Numbered from the stretch's first letter, positions 9,903 through 21,461 are shown. The stretch: 64,000 nt of DNA from Salvia splendens (GCF_004379255.2 NC_056033.1:6552172-6616171), one strand, 5' to 3'. Numbers and translations are program-made. The notes: a model not told the origin generated them from the sequence alone.

Positions 9903-11802
9903 GAGCACCCACAACCGTGCTCTTGCCAGCGAGCACGGTTGTGGACCCGACCCCATTTTTTCTACATGCTCTCTGGCAAGAGCACAATACCCACAACTGT
10001 GCTTTTCCGCAAGGACAAACACAATTCAATTTAAAATTCAATTAAACAAAAACATTTCCATAAAATTAAAATTCATTAAAAAATCACAATAAATACTACA
10101 AATTACAAATAAAATACAAAAGACATAATTAAAATCCTAAAAATTTAAAATTACATAATTAAAATATTAAAAATACCTAAAAATAAAAAATTACATAATT
10201 AAAATATTAAAAATACCTAAAATAAAAATTACATAATTAAACTCCTAAAAATTAAAAATTACATAATTAAAAGCTAAAAATACCACCGTGGACGACTACT
10301 CATCCGGCGGCACTACCCTCAATTGTCTTTGGAGGCCCAATATCATGGCCACGTGCGATCGAAGTTGCGAGGGGGTCATAGTGGACCTATCGGCCATATT
10401 GAGTTGGGCCAAAAGCTGCCACAACGAGTTGGTGGGGGTGGAGGTGGCGCATATGAAATGGGAACGGGGGCGGGAACTGGAGCATCGGCGGTTGCAGCCG
10501 TGGCTCGACGGCGGTTGACCGCCGCCTTCTTCCTTCCTTGCGGTCGGCGTTGGGAACCGCTCGGGCCGGCGTCGGGGCTACCCAAGTTAGCTCCGACGAG
10601 TTGGCTAGCCACTTCTTCGGAGCCGACGTCGGATAGGGATACCGACCTTGACCGTTTGGAGGAGCCGCTAGAGGAGGATGTTACGCCTCCCATATACTTC
10701 GGGTGCGTCCGCGTCTCCTGCCAAACGTTGAGGTACTTGAACGACTTGTAGTTCATGGATTGGTAGGTGCTCAACGCGGCAGTGATGATGTCGACCTCGC
10801 TCCGGCCGCTCCCCGCATTCCGCTCTTCCTGGAGGAAATAGCCATTGAACTTGCCAATTTCATCGTTGGCTCGGTAGATGACGTTGCGCACCATACTCTC
10901 GTTGCGCTCGATTGTTCCCGGCGGCCGGTTTTCATTGTACCGGCGAGCGATGCGCCACCAAAAGTGATCGCCGGGTTGGTTCGTGCCAACCACCGGATCT
11001 TCGGAGATTTCCAAGTACGCCGTGAACAATTTATCCATCTCCGCCGGAGTGTACGGTGTGCGGACACCGCGAGTAGGAGGAGTCGGAGTTTGGGAGGGGG
11101 CGGTCGGCCTAGGCTTCGGTGTCGATCCGTATCGCTCTTCGGGGGCACCTTGGTCGTCGATTGGGTATGGCCGGTAGCCACCCAGAACGCCCGAACTTTG
11201 GGTTTGAGGAGGGGCCGAATATTTCGTTTCTGGACTAGGAAACGGTTGTGAACCGAACCATTCGGGGTTCCAACCGTGGGAGGGCGGGGGGTCATCGCCT
11301 TGGCCGGACATTGTTATGTTGTAGGAGTGGAAGAAAGATTGAGAATGGATATGAGAGAATGAAGATGAGAATGAGAATGAGAATGAGAATGGAAATTAGA
11401 GAGTGTAGATGAGAATTGTGTAGTGTGAGGTGAATTTTTGGGTGTGAAAGTGGGGTATTTATAGATGAAAATGTGTATTTTTGGGGAAAAAAATAAAATA
11501 AAATTTAAAAAATGATGGAAAACGGTAAAAACGGATATATTTTTTGTGGGAAGTGGAAATTTTTTTTTATTTTTAATCGGATTTTTAAATTAAAAACCGA
11601 TTTTTAATTAAAAATAATAATTCAAAGGCAACGGCTAAGCCGTTGCCCAATCGCGTGCCGCCACGTCAGCTGCTCGCTGGCACGGACGTGCTCGATGCAT
11701 CAAGCAGCGTTGTGCCAGCGGCGCGAGCGCAGCGACGGTGGAGCTCGTCCTTGCCAGCGGCACGGACGGACGGACGTCGTCCGTCCACCGTTGCAGATGC
11801 TC
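9903..11802 (-). mobile_element. PIF/Harbinger-type DNA transposon carrying only ORF1
   Basis: The ends are imperfect inverted repeats: GAGCACCCACAACCGTG at the left, and a right end whose complement starts GAGCATCTGCAACGGTG. Each end is flanked by TTA (9900-9902 and 11803-11805), the three-base TWA target duplication typical of PIF/Harbinger elements. The inside holds a single GC-rich Myb/SANT-like ORF1 on the minus strand and no DDE transposase. AT-rich filler with repeated AAAATTACATAATTAAA units lies at 10080-10270. The element therefore depends on a transposase from elsewhere. Confidence 0.88.
10296..11311 (-). pseudogene. Harbinger ORF1 Myb/SANT-like DNA-binding protein, frameshifted near the C terminus
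   Basis: The frame starts at ATG 11311 and runs for 311 codons to 10376. After a proline-rich N-terminal region (about 85 residues) comes a trihelix/Myb-like domain: RTPYTPAEMDKLFTAYLE, then VVGTNQPGDHFWWRIARRY, then a segment ending FKYLNVWQETRTHPKY. This pattern is the ORF1 partner of PIF/Harbinger transposases; plant databases often mislabel such proteins as glutathione S-transferase T3-like. ORF1 is thought to help the transposase bind DNA. The frame is lost in a run of C/G at about 10430-10445. The next frame continues with a plausible helical tail (MADRSTMTPSQLRSHVAMI) to a TAG at 10296-10298, so a one-base indel in the homopolymer probably broke the C terminus. A sequencing error at the homopolymer is also possible. 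Confidence 0.75.
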
Positions 11803-11805
11803 TTA

Positions 11806-13381
11806 TGCTTTTACATAATTTGAACATTTTTTGTTTAAATTTTGGGCATAAAATAATTAAGTGGATCTACCCCAAATTCCCCAATCTCATACACATGTTA
11901 GAGAGAAAGGTATATAAATTTGAAATTATACTACTTGTTAATTATCTACAAACGATTTTACTATTAATTATTTAATACATCAAATTTTGCACTTCCCCAT
12001 CCCTCACGTTGGTTGTGATATTATTGTTTGTGTCGTCTTACTACGACGCTTCCTTTTTCCTCTTTTGAAGTTATTAAGACGTTTTCCAATAAGTAACGTT
12101 GTCTTTAATTTGTTTTATTTGGTTTTTTTACTTTGAAAAATTATTTTCCAAGTTCAGACACTGATTGAAAATAAACAAAGTCCAATTTATACGTCGTCTT
12201 TTGTTAATATCTTTAAAATTATATGTTGTCCTTTTTTAAGGGCATTCTTAATTCTTATTTTAGCCAAAAATCGGTTTGACATTTAGTTACTCATTATTGG
12301 ACCAATCGCTAGATTGCCGACGCAATCGGACAAATATGTGATGCGACATAACATAAATAAAATAATTAATAATAACAAAATTATGTTATGCTTAATTAAT
12401 TAAATATTATATATATTATTTATCTATTATTTATAATGAACATCATTTTTATAGGAGTATCTTTTATGGGTTTTTCAAAAATGCTACTTGAACATTTTCC
12501 CAACAATTGAAACCGATCATCGAAATTTAATTTACTAGTAGTAGTATTTATCAGAATGATTCTTTTTGGTGCGATTTATATACTCATATAACATAATCAG
12601 CTTTTACAATTTCTTTTCCTGCCCAATCTATTGCATATATTTCAGAATTGTGGATTATATTTTATGCTGTATCTTATTGTTATTATATTATTACTATATT
12701 TTTACTTATTAATATTGTTATGTTCTGTATTAAGTAGTAATTACTATATACTCCGTTAAGCCTCTCTTCATACACTATGTTACGCATTTTAAAATTTTAG
12801 TAATTATATATTATTCCTCGTGCATCCCATTCCCACGAGCGAAATAGTAGTAGTATAATTAAATGGCACAAGCGCTAGATTATGAAGAGGTGCCATGCCA
12901 TTAATGTTTATTAAAGACTTGTTATAATTATATATTAGTAGGGATGTAATCAAATACATACTCTAAATATTATAGAAACTTTAAATTATAATATTCAGAT
13001 TATAATTTGGAATTTATACACTATTTAAAGTTTGCATTTTATCTATTTTTTGTCTAGTATGAATGTAAACCAAAAAATTTCTTCACGGGATGAATATACT
13101 ATTTTTCAAATTAAGTTGATCACAATTAATAGTCTAGTTTCTATTAATTTCACCAAACTTAAAATTGCGAGTAAACCACATATCCAAATCCAACTCCATT
13201 GCCTATGCAAACATTTGAATTAGAATAATATATAGAGTAAACTAGTAAACCAAATATTATAGCTAAACGTCAAATTTTCAAGAAAAAGATACACTAATTC
13301 GAAATCCAAGAATACAAGGATATATCTGATTGACAGATTTATTCAAATACAAACACACAAACAAAGACAACACTTTGATGA
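11806..13381. other. AT-rich intergenic DNA
   Basis: About 1.6 kb between the Harbinger element and the pathogen-related gene. Frames are short and compositionally random. No repeat with clear ends was found. The last 60-100 bases should hold the 3'UTR of the minus-strand gene that follows. Confidence 0.5.
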
Positions 13382-14808
13382 TCAAGCCATGAAGGGGCAG
13401 CCTGCAGAGGCAGTCTCCGAAGGCTTGTCCTTGATGAGGCCCGCGAGCAGCTCGCCCCGGTCATGGAAGAACTCAACCTTCACCACCTTGGATTCTTCAT
13501 TCAACTGTTTGGAAATTGTTAAAAAAAATTAGACCTCACTCCAACACAAAATAAAAGTATAGACGAAATAAGATCATTCATACCTCAAATATGCCAATTC
13601 CAAAGAGCTCAATCAACTCCCCAGTTGGAGGGGAGTCTTTGTAAGAGCCCTCCATGTAACCCCAATGCCTAAACTTGTATGCAATCTGAGGCGGCCCCGA
13701 GTAAACCTGGAGGATTTCAAGGGCGAATCCCCGGGGGAAAACTTCCTTGAACGCCGTCTGGGAGGAGTCATACGTCTCCTCATCGGGGTCATAGAACCTC
13801 AACTTTGGTGGCAGTGATGTCTGAAGGAACACATTGTAGCTTCCCCCAATCTTACCTATATCCTCCAACCTGAAATACTTCTTCCCTGCAATTTACCATC
13901 ATTAGTTACCTTTGTATAATTGTATTGAAATAAACTTCAACGCTGCTTGTTGGCAAATGAAACAAATAAATATTACAGTCTCACTATAAAAGAGAGAACT
14001 TGAATCACTAAAAAATATCATGGAATACTCCATTTATAACCAAGTGGTTTTAGGGTATCTGAGAAACTAGCACAACAATGTATTTGAATTTAAAAGAAAA
14101 AATCTGACCCAATAGTACATTAATTGGACTTCAAACCGGTCACAAACCAATCAGGAAAAAGAGGTTTGATCCCTCAAAATTGCGCATTAAGGGCTAGTTT
14201 AGTTTGTTTGACTTGATGTGACAAATTATGATAGCGTGCAGATTTTTATAACAATCTTTTGAGCTTATAAGGATATTTTCTTGACAAAACTAGGAAGCCA
14301 AACAGAACCTAATGATTAAACGTGTACCACACAACTTTAACACATTATTTCTCACTAGCAAAAGTCAGTATTTAGAAAACATATATAGTACGATCATCTA
14401 CTAAAAACGTAGAATAATCCTACAATAAGAATTAAATAATCAACCACAAAGAAAAGTGTATGTACCATTGATGCCAAGGACAAAACTTTTGGCATCAACT
14501 GTCTTGTATTCATCTGGATTGGCCTTATGCACCAACTCCATTTCCCATGTCTTCACAAGATTTTGAACATACTCTTCCAAAGATCCAGCTGGCCATACCT
14601 GCCAAATGAAGACATTAAGTCAATATTGAATGCAAGAAAAAAGGGCTGTATATATGTTTTCATGTCTGCATACATTGGTTCTGCCTTCTTCGAAGAGCTT
14701 GTCAACAACGGTGTAATCGGGAGGTCCAGCGTTCCATTGGGTGGTCTTGAGCTCCTCTGGGGTCAAGTAGGATCGGTATTTGTTGCCACCGGCGTCTGAA
14801 GTTGCCAT
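13382..14808 (-). CDS. Pathogen-related protein (SnoaL/NTF2-like fold family)
   Basis: Four exons join without a break into 230 residues: 14674-14808, 14466-14598, 13584-13885 and 13382-13504. All introns have GT/AG ends. The protein starts MATSDAGGNKYRSYLTPEE and has PPDYTVVDKLFEEGRTN, then VWPAGSLEEYVQNLVKTWEM, a KSFVLGINGKKYFRLEDI stretch, and FRHWGYMEGSY. This matches the plant pathogen-related protein family first described in barley, whose usual length is about 230-240 residues. The family has no proven enzymatic activity; members are induced in some plants by pathogens. No signal peptide is seen, so the protein is probably cytosolic. The start is supported by a TATA box about 50 bases upstream and by the family's N terminus. 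The third intron position (580 bases, 13886-14465) contains unremarkable AT-rich DNA. I consider the gene intact. Confidence 0.9.
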
Positions 14809-14859
14809 GTTTTGAGGTGATATATGTTTTGGTGAAGGGATACAAGGGATGCATGGCTA

Positions 14860-14866
14860 TTATATA
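14860..14866 (-). promoter_or_regulatory. TATA box of the pathogen-related gene
   Basis: On the minus strand the sequence reads CTATATAAT about 52 bases before the start codon. That spacing would give a short leader of roughly 20-30 bases. Confidence 0.5.
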
Positions 14867-14867
14867 G

Positions 14868-15671
14868 TAGTAGAAGAATCATTTCATCGAACAAGTTGTG
14901 GTTGAATGAAATTGGAAAATTCAAGTTCAATCCAATTGGAGGAGTCAATTCCAAATTTTGTTAATAAACCGCACGGCTCTTGAAAGATTTTGCAGCCACC
15001 TTGATGTAATTTCTTCTCATAAAGCAATTGTTTCTGCCTAAATTATTACTCAAAAGTATTTCAGTTTCCACTATCTCTCATCACATTCGTTAAATATGCA
15101 TGTGGCAAAATAAGACATTAACGGAATGAGTATAAGTCAATAAAAATAGTAATAACACCAAGATATTCATATTTGTTAATTTTATCATGGTTGTTCACCG
15201 AACAACACAAGTCTAAATTATCAAGCAAGAGAGTTCTTGTAGAATTATTAACATTGATAAGTTTCAAGCTATTGCTATGCAAGCATATTATTGGTTTTAA
15301 TGTCCATTTCTTTAAAACTTAGTAGTATTAGTTAAATTTGGATTCAAATTTTGATTTAACTTGAGTGAATAAGTATAAATTAATATATACAATACTTTAC
15401 TTTTATTGAAATGGATTGAATTTTCAAAGTCGATGTTATACTCCTATACTCTAGTTCAACATGTACTTACCTAAGAACTATGTAGTACATAGTAGTACTC
15501 CTTACTTACCTAAGACGAAGTACAATTTTCAAAATTGCTTTCATTTTTAACAAACGTTCAGGTATATTATTTATGTGGTTCCCTCCATTTTAAATTACGA
15601 CATCCATAGTCAAAGACTATTCAAAATCTGTCACCCTAATAAAAACATTCAAGTCGATAATAGTTGGTTGG
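14868..15671. other. Intergenic DNA
   Basis: AT-rich stretch upstream of the pathogen-related gene with no gene, RNA or bounded repeat that I can support. Confidence 0.5.
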
Positions 15672-15769
15672 CTGAAAAATCACATTGCAAATTTTCAAAC
15701 TCAAAAGTCATTATCCTAAGACTGAAAAATCACATTGCAAATTTTCAAACTCAAAAGTCACTGTCCTAA
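15672..15769 (+). repeat. 50-base tandem duplication
   Basis: Two copies of a 50-base unit starting CTGAAAAATCACATTGCAAA lie head to tail (15672-15721, 15722-15769). They differ at about two positions near the unit end. The second copy is cut by the Harbinger insertion that follows. Confidence 0.85.
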
Positions 15770-16552
15770 GAGCATCCACAGTGGTTATAGCCCAGCAATA
15801 GCTTAGCCACAAACTTCTCCTGCCACATCATCAATACTAAAAATCCTCCTGCCACATCAGAAATAGCTCAGCCATAGCCTAACCATATCATAAATAGCAC
15901 AGCCACATCACTAATAACACAATATACGGAATTTAATTTACGAGACAGTCCCCTGCGTCACCTGCGTCGCCGGTACGCCCCCCGGCGTCCCCTGCGTCGC
16001 CAAACCTCCCCCAGTATCATCTGCATATTGGGTGCCTAACCCCGCATCGCCGGGAACCCCCCCGGCGGACTCCCTCCGGTCGGCATCCCAGGTAGCATCT
16101 GCTGCCACGGGTACATGTTGTAGTACCCGGGCATCTGATTCCATCCGCCTCCAACGGGGATTGGGGGAGTTTGAGAACCGCTCGTCCCTGAACTAGGCTC
16201 GTTGTTCAGATCCATTTCTCGGTGTTGATCTTGTACAGAAATTAAGATAGAGAGAGTACTCATTAATACAAGTGGTGCGAATGAAAATGAAGTGCAAATC
16301 GCGTATATATAGTGTTTCAAAAATTAAAAATAAAAAATCCGATGGGCTATGCGTTGGGCGATCCAGGCGCTGCAATGGAGCCGAGCGGATCGCCCAGCGC
16401 ATAAGCCCAGCGGATTTTGACCGCCTAGCGCTAGGCGAAATTGATTTCCGGAAAACCGCTCGGCGGTTTTCGGCTCCTCCAATGGTTCGCCTAGCGCCCG
16501 CCTAGCGCCGGCGCTCGGCTAGGCGGTGCGCTAAGCGCCATTGTGGATGCTC
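15770..16552 (-). mobile_element. Small PIF/Harbinger element (783 bp)
   Basis: Left end GAGCATCCACAGTGG and right end CCATTGTGGATGCTC form an inverted repeat, with TAA on both sides (15767-15769 and 16553-16555). It contains direct short repeats (AGCCACATCA-type units) at 15800-15915, the start of an ORF1 gene on the minus strand, and a GC-rich right part with repeated CGCCTAGCG units. No transposase remains. Confidence 0.88.
16036..16215 (-). pseudogene. Remnant of Harbinger ORF1 N terminus
   Basis: From ATG 16215 the frame reads MDLNNEPSSGTSGSQ followed by a proline/glycine-rich segment and ends after 59 codons. A short Asn/Pro-rich start like this is usual for ORF1 of this family. Related GC-rich sequence continues in another frame to about 15940, which suggests a frameshift, but no Myb-like domain follows. 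It is non-functional debris. Confidence 0.55.
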
Positions 16553-16669
16553 TAAACATTCACACCCAATTATGTAATCCTAGATTGGACTAGATAATTA
16601 TTATAGAATTATTTGGATTGGATTAATTACATATATATAAAAACTCAATTTGAAGTTTTTAACCAATTA

Positions 16670-16979
16670 GGACCCGTTTTATAGGTGATAAACCAAGGTT
16701 AAGGTTGGTGAGACCCACCACAATCCAATGTTTGATACAATTTTTCAGCCTGGATAAATGCAATCCAAGGCCCGAAAAAAATTGCGGCGGCCCGCCAGGC
16801 CCGCGTGAATAGTGCCCGTTTTCACTATTGGGCTTAGTTAATGTGACCCACAAAATTTGTGGGTTTATTTTATCCTCTTGTGGGTTTATTTTATCCTACA
16901 TAAATCCTACATTTGGCCCGAAAATTTTATCCTATATTAATCCTCTTGCTATAACCCACTCACTCTATAAAACGGGTCC
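16670..16979. mobile_element. MITE with GGACCCGTTTTATAG inverted ends
   Basis: The first bases GGACCCGTTTTATAG are repeated, inverted, at the right end (CTATAAAACGGGTCC). TA lies outside both ends (16668-16669, 16980-16981). The inside is non-coding and includes a short tandem TTGTGGGTTTATTTTATCCT. The end type resembles Tourist-like MITEs, but a two-base TA duplication would fit Stowaway; I leave the superfamily open. Confidence 0.75.
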
Positions 16980-16981
16980 TA

Positions 16982-17698
16982 GCGTTTACTCTTTTTATCA
17001 AAAGATAGATTCATGGATTTGGATAACCATTGACCAATCTGAAAATATCATTTAACAAAAGATGATTAATCGTAGGACAATTAGCTTAGATTGTTGGACC
17101 TATTAATACAATCGATCTAATAAGGCCATAAACCCTGATAACAAAATAAGAAAATTATAAAATTTTAAAAAAAGGTTTTTATAAGAGACTCAGAATTGCA
17201 GAAAAAAGGAAAAATCTCAGTCTCAGACATTCGCTGATTTTACATAATTTAATATTAAATTCACTTATTTTTAAAATATAGGAACAAGACATACAATTTC
17301 ATCAAATTAATAGTACTCCATATTTTTATAATTTGCATTATTATTTAATAATGGATATTGGTGATTAACTGATTAATTAAAAATGTTTTTGTTTATCAGT
17401 TAATGTAACTAATTACCTTAGTATTATTAAAAACTGAGATTAACTGATGTAATAATGCACTATTTCTAAATAATCAGTAATTTAAAGTTTTATACGAATT
17501 CTTTTTAATTAAAAATAGAACCGTAATCTATTGAGTTACCAGCACACAATCCGAAATACTATGTAGCTTCTGCGTATGAATAAGTATAAAAACCAGAAAA
17601 TTAAATATAATCAAAACATATTTTTAAAATAGCCTCAGAATTGCAGAATATAATCAAGGGAAATCTCAGTCCCGAAAGATGATGTAATTTGAAACTGA
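16982..17698. other. Intergenic DNA before the gypsy derivative
   Basis: AT-rich sequence. Two diverged copies of a short segment (CTCAGAATTGCAGAA followed by AAATCTCAGTC) occur near 17188-17220 and 17633-17672. No gene is supported. Confidence 0.5.
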
Positions 17699-17703
17699 TT
17701 TCA

Positions 17704-18046
17704 TGATACGAACCTCTATTATTATTATTTAGTTTAGATATTATAGGGATTTAGCATATCTTTTTCTATATCTTTGTTTTCTTGTTCATTAAGTCAGTAG
17801 CATTATAAATAGGATAGACTGTTATCTTATTTATTCATTCAATCAATATATGAAATATTCATTCTTTTGGCTCAATTGAGTAGCAAACAAGAAACATCTC
17901 CTAAGGTTGCCGACGAGGCTGATCTCGCGCTCAACCGCCCCTTTTTGCCGTCCAAGTCACGACCCAACGTTGGGCGCTCGACAACGACGACATCTCGTTT
18001 CTTGATTTTGTGTGGAAATCGACGTTAAGGAGGACGGTCCTTAACA
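17704..18046 (+). repeat. 5' LTR of the gypsy derivative
   Basis: 343 bases, starts TGATACG and ends TTAACA. The TATAAATAGG near 17812-17822 is a plausible promoter and is followed by an R-like region ending in GC-rich sequence. Confidence 0.88.
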
Positions 18047-18273
18047 ACTGGTGCTTTCATTGAGAGCTGACCCTCCCACCATCTCGAACCGAAGCTACAC
18101 CGCTGCCCTACGGAAAACATTCCGCGCACAGCAACTGCTTTGGTTGTCGAGTCCCGCCTGTCCGCCGAGCTCTAGCCGCAGGACAACACTACTTCTGCAA
18201 CGCCGACGGTCCCGCGTGCCGCGTCGAAATCAGACGATCATCATCCACCACAGCCACGCCTCAGTCCGTCAAC

Positions 18274-19266
18274 ATGTCATACGACTACGCCGGCTATCGA
18301 CGTCGTCAATACGACTTCCCTCAGGTCACACAGCCATTCCGTCCCTACCAGCCGGCCCAACCTCGCCGTGTAACCAGTTGGGACCCTCCGAGCAGCCGGG
18401 TGGAAGTACTTCATCCGCCGTCGTGGCCTGATCCAGAATCACCATACGTCTCACACCACTTGGATCCACCTGATCGTCGCCCACGGCCGAGATACCAGCC
18501 CATCGGGTACCGCGATCGCGCGCAAGACGCCTGGCCCCGACACCGCGGTGGCTACGTCGAGAGGGGTAGCCACCTATCTGATCGCGGAGATCATCAGACC
18601 CAATTAGGATTTGATCGCTACCCGCCAACCGCAACGCAGCGGCACCGCCCAACGTGCTGGGACCCACCGGCTCAACAGCAGGACCGCGGCTATCCGACCG
18701 TTGACCGGCCCCGACGCTCGGAGACGTGCTGGGACCGACCTCGCCCTCGGGAGGAGGTTCGAGCGCGAGTCCAGCCCGCCTCCCACCTGCCCCGCTACTC
18801 CACCGAAAAGCCAACGCGGGACCTGTACAATCAGCCCGCGCGTGTGACCAGTCAAACTCCAGAGCAGCCACGCCTGCCGCTAATACGGGTCTCCCAGGCG
18901 GAGAAGTCAGAACGGTCCAGGTTGGGTCTCTGCTGGCACTGTCCCGAGAAATGGGTGATGAGACATGTGTGTAAACAACGCATTCTATGTTATGCGGATG
19001 ATGGGGAGGAGTTTGAGGAGAACATTCAAGATGAGAATTTAGCCAAAGAGAAAACTGATAATACTCCCACGATAGTATTCGGTGATGATGTTCCCAATGA
19101 CGTTATCGATGTTCACAATGATGGCGTCTCTCTTGATGTTCCAAACAATGAGTCCCCTGGAGAGTTCGTCAAGAACAAAGGGATGGTCAAGAACGACAAT
19201 GAGTCACCGCAAGTGCTCATTGGGGTATATGATGAGAAGATTGGTGAAAATGAGAGACATTGCTAG
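18274..19266 (+). pseudogene. Gypsy gag fragment with a zinc knuckle
   Basis: A 330-codon frame starts MSYDYAGYRRRQYDFPQV. It is rich in Pro, Arg, Asp and Tyr and contains repeats of the form CWDPP/CWDRP. Near residues 218-234 it has a CxxC...H.C zinc-knuckle-like site (CWHCPEKWVMRHVC), typical of the gag of plant gypsy elements. An acidic tail follows. The N-terminal capsid part of gag seems shortened or absent. After it the sequence jumps, through a decayed stretch (19267-19735), to HLEDKVDFNRGG in the last bases before the polypurine tract; that is the usual C-terminal end of the gypsy polyprotein. So protease, reverse transcriptase, RNase H and integrase have been lost by internal deletion. 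The unit would need enzymes from a related element to move. Confidence 0.6.
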
Positions 19267-19751
19267 AAGATAAAGAGGAGGATGGTTCTATTGGTGAAGT
19301 GGAGAAGATAATCGCCTCACTCAATGTTGTTCAAGGGTCATCCAAAAATGTTGTTAGAAATTGTTGGGGCTAAAAAGGAGATGGTGCTTACACCGATTTG
19401 CCCGTAATTGCTTGTGTCTATGTGGATTTGAATGTCAGTGATGTTTCAAGTATGAATCATCGATCAACATCGCTCGACAAAGATGCAAGGTTGATCCCTC
19501 CGAGTAATGACATGCCATGCTTGGGCATTCTGGGAGGCGTGGACAAACTTTTCGATTTGACAAGGAATTTTTCCGACAAAGTTGGGTCTCCTTTGTTGAT
19601 TTTTTATGAAAGTGAAGAAGGGAGACGTTCATCTGTTCGGTGTGTGTTTGATCCAGGAGGAGATGCCTCGCTTAAGCGTCTGCTTTCAACTCTCCTTTTT
19701 GCTTCGTGGTTCTCACCTTGAGGACAAAGTAGATTTTAACCGTGGGGGAGT

Positions 19752-20093
19752 TGATACGAACCTCTATTATTATTATTTAGTTTAGATATTATAGGGATTT
19801 AGCATATCTTTCTCTATATCTTTGTTTTCTTGTTTATTAAGTCAGTAGCATTATAAATAGGATAGACTGTTATTTTTTTATTCATTTAATCAATATATGA
19901 AATATTCATTCTTTTAGCTCAATTGAGTAGCAAACAAAAAACATCTCCTAAGATTGCCGACGAGGCTGATCTCGCGCTCAACCGCCCCTTTTTGCCGTCC
20001 AAGTCACGACCCAACGTTGGGCGCTCGACAACGACGACATCTCGTTTCTTGATTTTGTGTGGAAATCGACGTTAAGGAGGACAGTCCTTAACA
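19752..20093 (+). repeat. Second LTR of the gypsy derivative
   Basis: 342 bases beginning TGATACG right after the polypurine tract and ending TTAACA, homologous to 17704-18046 over its full length. Confidence 0.88.
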
Positions 20094-20210
20094 ACTCTAT
20101 CGTATTTATAATGCTACTGACTTAATGAACAAGAAAATAAAAATATAGAAAAAGATATGTTAAATCCCTATAATATCTAAACTAAATAATAATAATAGAG
20201 GTCCGTATCA
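20094..20210 (-). repeat. Inverted copy of the LTR 5' end
   Basis: These 117 bases match the reverse complement of the LTR's first 117 or so bases with few differences and end in GTATCA, the mirror of the element's TGATAC start. TTTCA follows directly. Confidence 0.85.
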
Positions 20211-20215
20211 TTTCA

Positions 20216-21456
20216 TCACAGGCAATCAATAAATCAAATTTCAGAAAATGAAAAAGAATGTTTTTCTCATGGCCAGTCCCAAGAGGTAATGGCGGCAACC
20301 CGCTCCACAAGGCGACAGGATATGACAACGCTCGGCTACGGAAATCTCCGGCGAGGCCGGAAATCTCGACAGAGCACAAGCTTGTTCTAGCGACGAATCA
20401 CACTGAGTTATACGAATATGGAGAATTATTCGCCCCAATTTTCAATAAACGTCGCAAAATCAAGTTCAAATTAAATACTAAAAGTAAATCGATTGGAGAA
20501 AAGGAACCATCAGAGACCAAAATTTATCCACAGAAGCTTTGAGCTGATGTACGGTCCGCATCATGGTTTGAACTTCCTTTTAGAAGAAGATCGCATCATT
20601 TGGCTCCAAGTCACTTAAAAACACAAGCAATAGATCTGAAAACTCATTTGAAATGAAAATAGAGGAAAGAATTTATGACTCAGAAATTGTATCTTTAAAT
20701 GTAAGTGAATTAAATAATAATTTTAATAAAATTTGTAATTATCTTTGGACTATTTTTTCTGATTATATTGCGATTAGTTAATGAAACGACATTCGTGTGA
20801 CGTTGACGTGAATTAAAACATAGTCTCACACCAACACAAAATGATGCAGTAAGTTGCAAACTGCAAACTGCAATACAATAGCATGATGCAGTATTATTTG
20901 TTGGAGGTTACAGAAAAACATGAATCAATTGATTTTTAAGGGAGAACATGTGTAGCATATAATTGCGCAGTGTAGAGTTTGGGCAAGAGTGGGTCTCGCT
21001 AATGAGTGGGGGCAGACGCAGAAAATTATTATAGTAAGGGCTATATATTCTAAATTTTGTATGAGATAATACTTTTCCTATATTTTTCTTGTTTTGATCA
21101 GGGGTTTTTGTACTTCATTTTACACAAAAATATCAACAAAATCATAATGTTATATGCTAAAATAATAGTAATTAAAAAATGTTAGTTTGGGAAGGGCTTA
21201 AGCCCTTCCTTAAGCATATGTGTGTCTGTCCATGCTAATGAGTTAAAGTTGGCGAAACCGATACATATCATACTCGTCTAGATGGATCATATAAATTGAA
21301 CAATGACAAAGTTACAAAATATGAATATGAACTTGCCGTATCATGAGGAGTATTGCCTGATTTAATTGGTGAGTGGATGGTTAATTACGCACTGCACTAA
21401 GAAGATGCTCGGTGGTGCAAATTTAAATGGTGAGCCATTTTATGATGGCTAGAGTT
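20216..21456. other. Intergenic DNA
   Basis: About 1.2 kb. A GC-richer patch at 20270-20400 supports a frame of about 94 codons (20258-20542), but I recognise no family in it. The rest is AT-rich with no bounded repeat. Confidence 0.4.
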
Positions 21457-21461
21457 GGCTT

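Larger units (their letters stand above)
17704..20210 (+). mobile_element. Ty3/gypsy-type retrotransposon derivative with most of pol missing and an inverted LTR end
   Basis: Two LTRs (17704-18046 and 19752-20093) enclose 1.7 kb. The primer site TGGTGCTTTCATTGAGAGC lies at 18049 and the polypurine tract CGTGGGGGAG at 19741. Only a gag-like frame and the tail end of the polyprotein are left. Immediately after the second LTR come 117 bases (20094-20210) that are the reverse complement of the first part of the LTR. The five bases TTTCA flank the whole unit, at 17699-17703 and 20211-20215, so the inverted piece belongs to the inserted unit. The LTRs differ at roughly nine to ten positions over 343 bases. 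Confidence 0.85.

Noticed and set aside
14150..14320. MITE inside the third exon-flanking intron of the pathogen-related gene
   Set aside because: GGGCTAGTTTAGTTTG and CCAAACAGAACC look vaguely complementary, but the match is too weak and no duplication is found.
18051..18431. Frame of 126 codons overlapping the gypsy leader
   Set aside because: It overlaps the leader and gag of the gypsy derivative in another frame and has an arbitrary composition.
18274..19266. Gag-like frame as part of an endogenous pararetrovirus
   Set aside because: LTRs, a primer site, a polypurine tract and a five-base target duplication fit an LTR retrotransposon; no movement-protein or virus-type reverse transcriptase is present.
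20258..20542. A 94-codon frame as a small gene
   Set aside because: I see no family, no intron signals and no promoter; it is only somewhat GC-richer than its surroundings.
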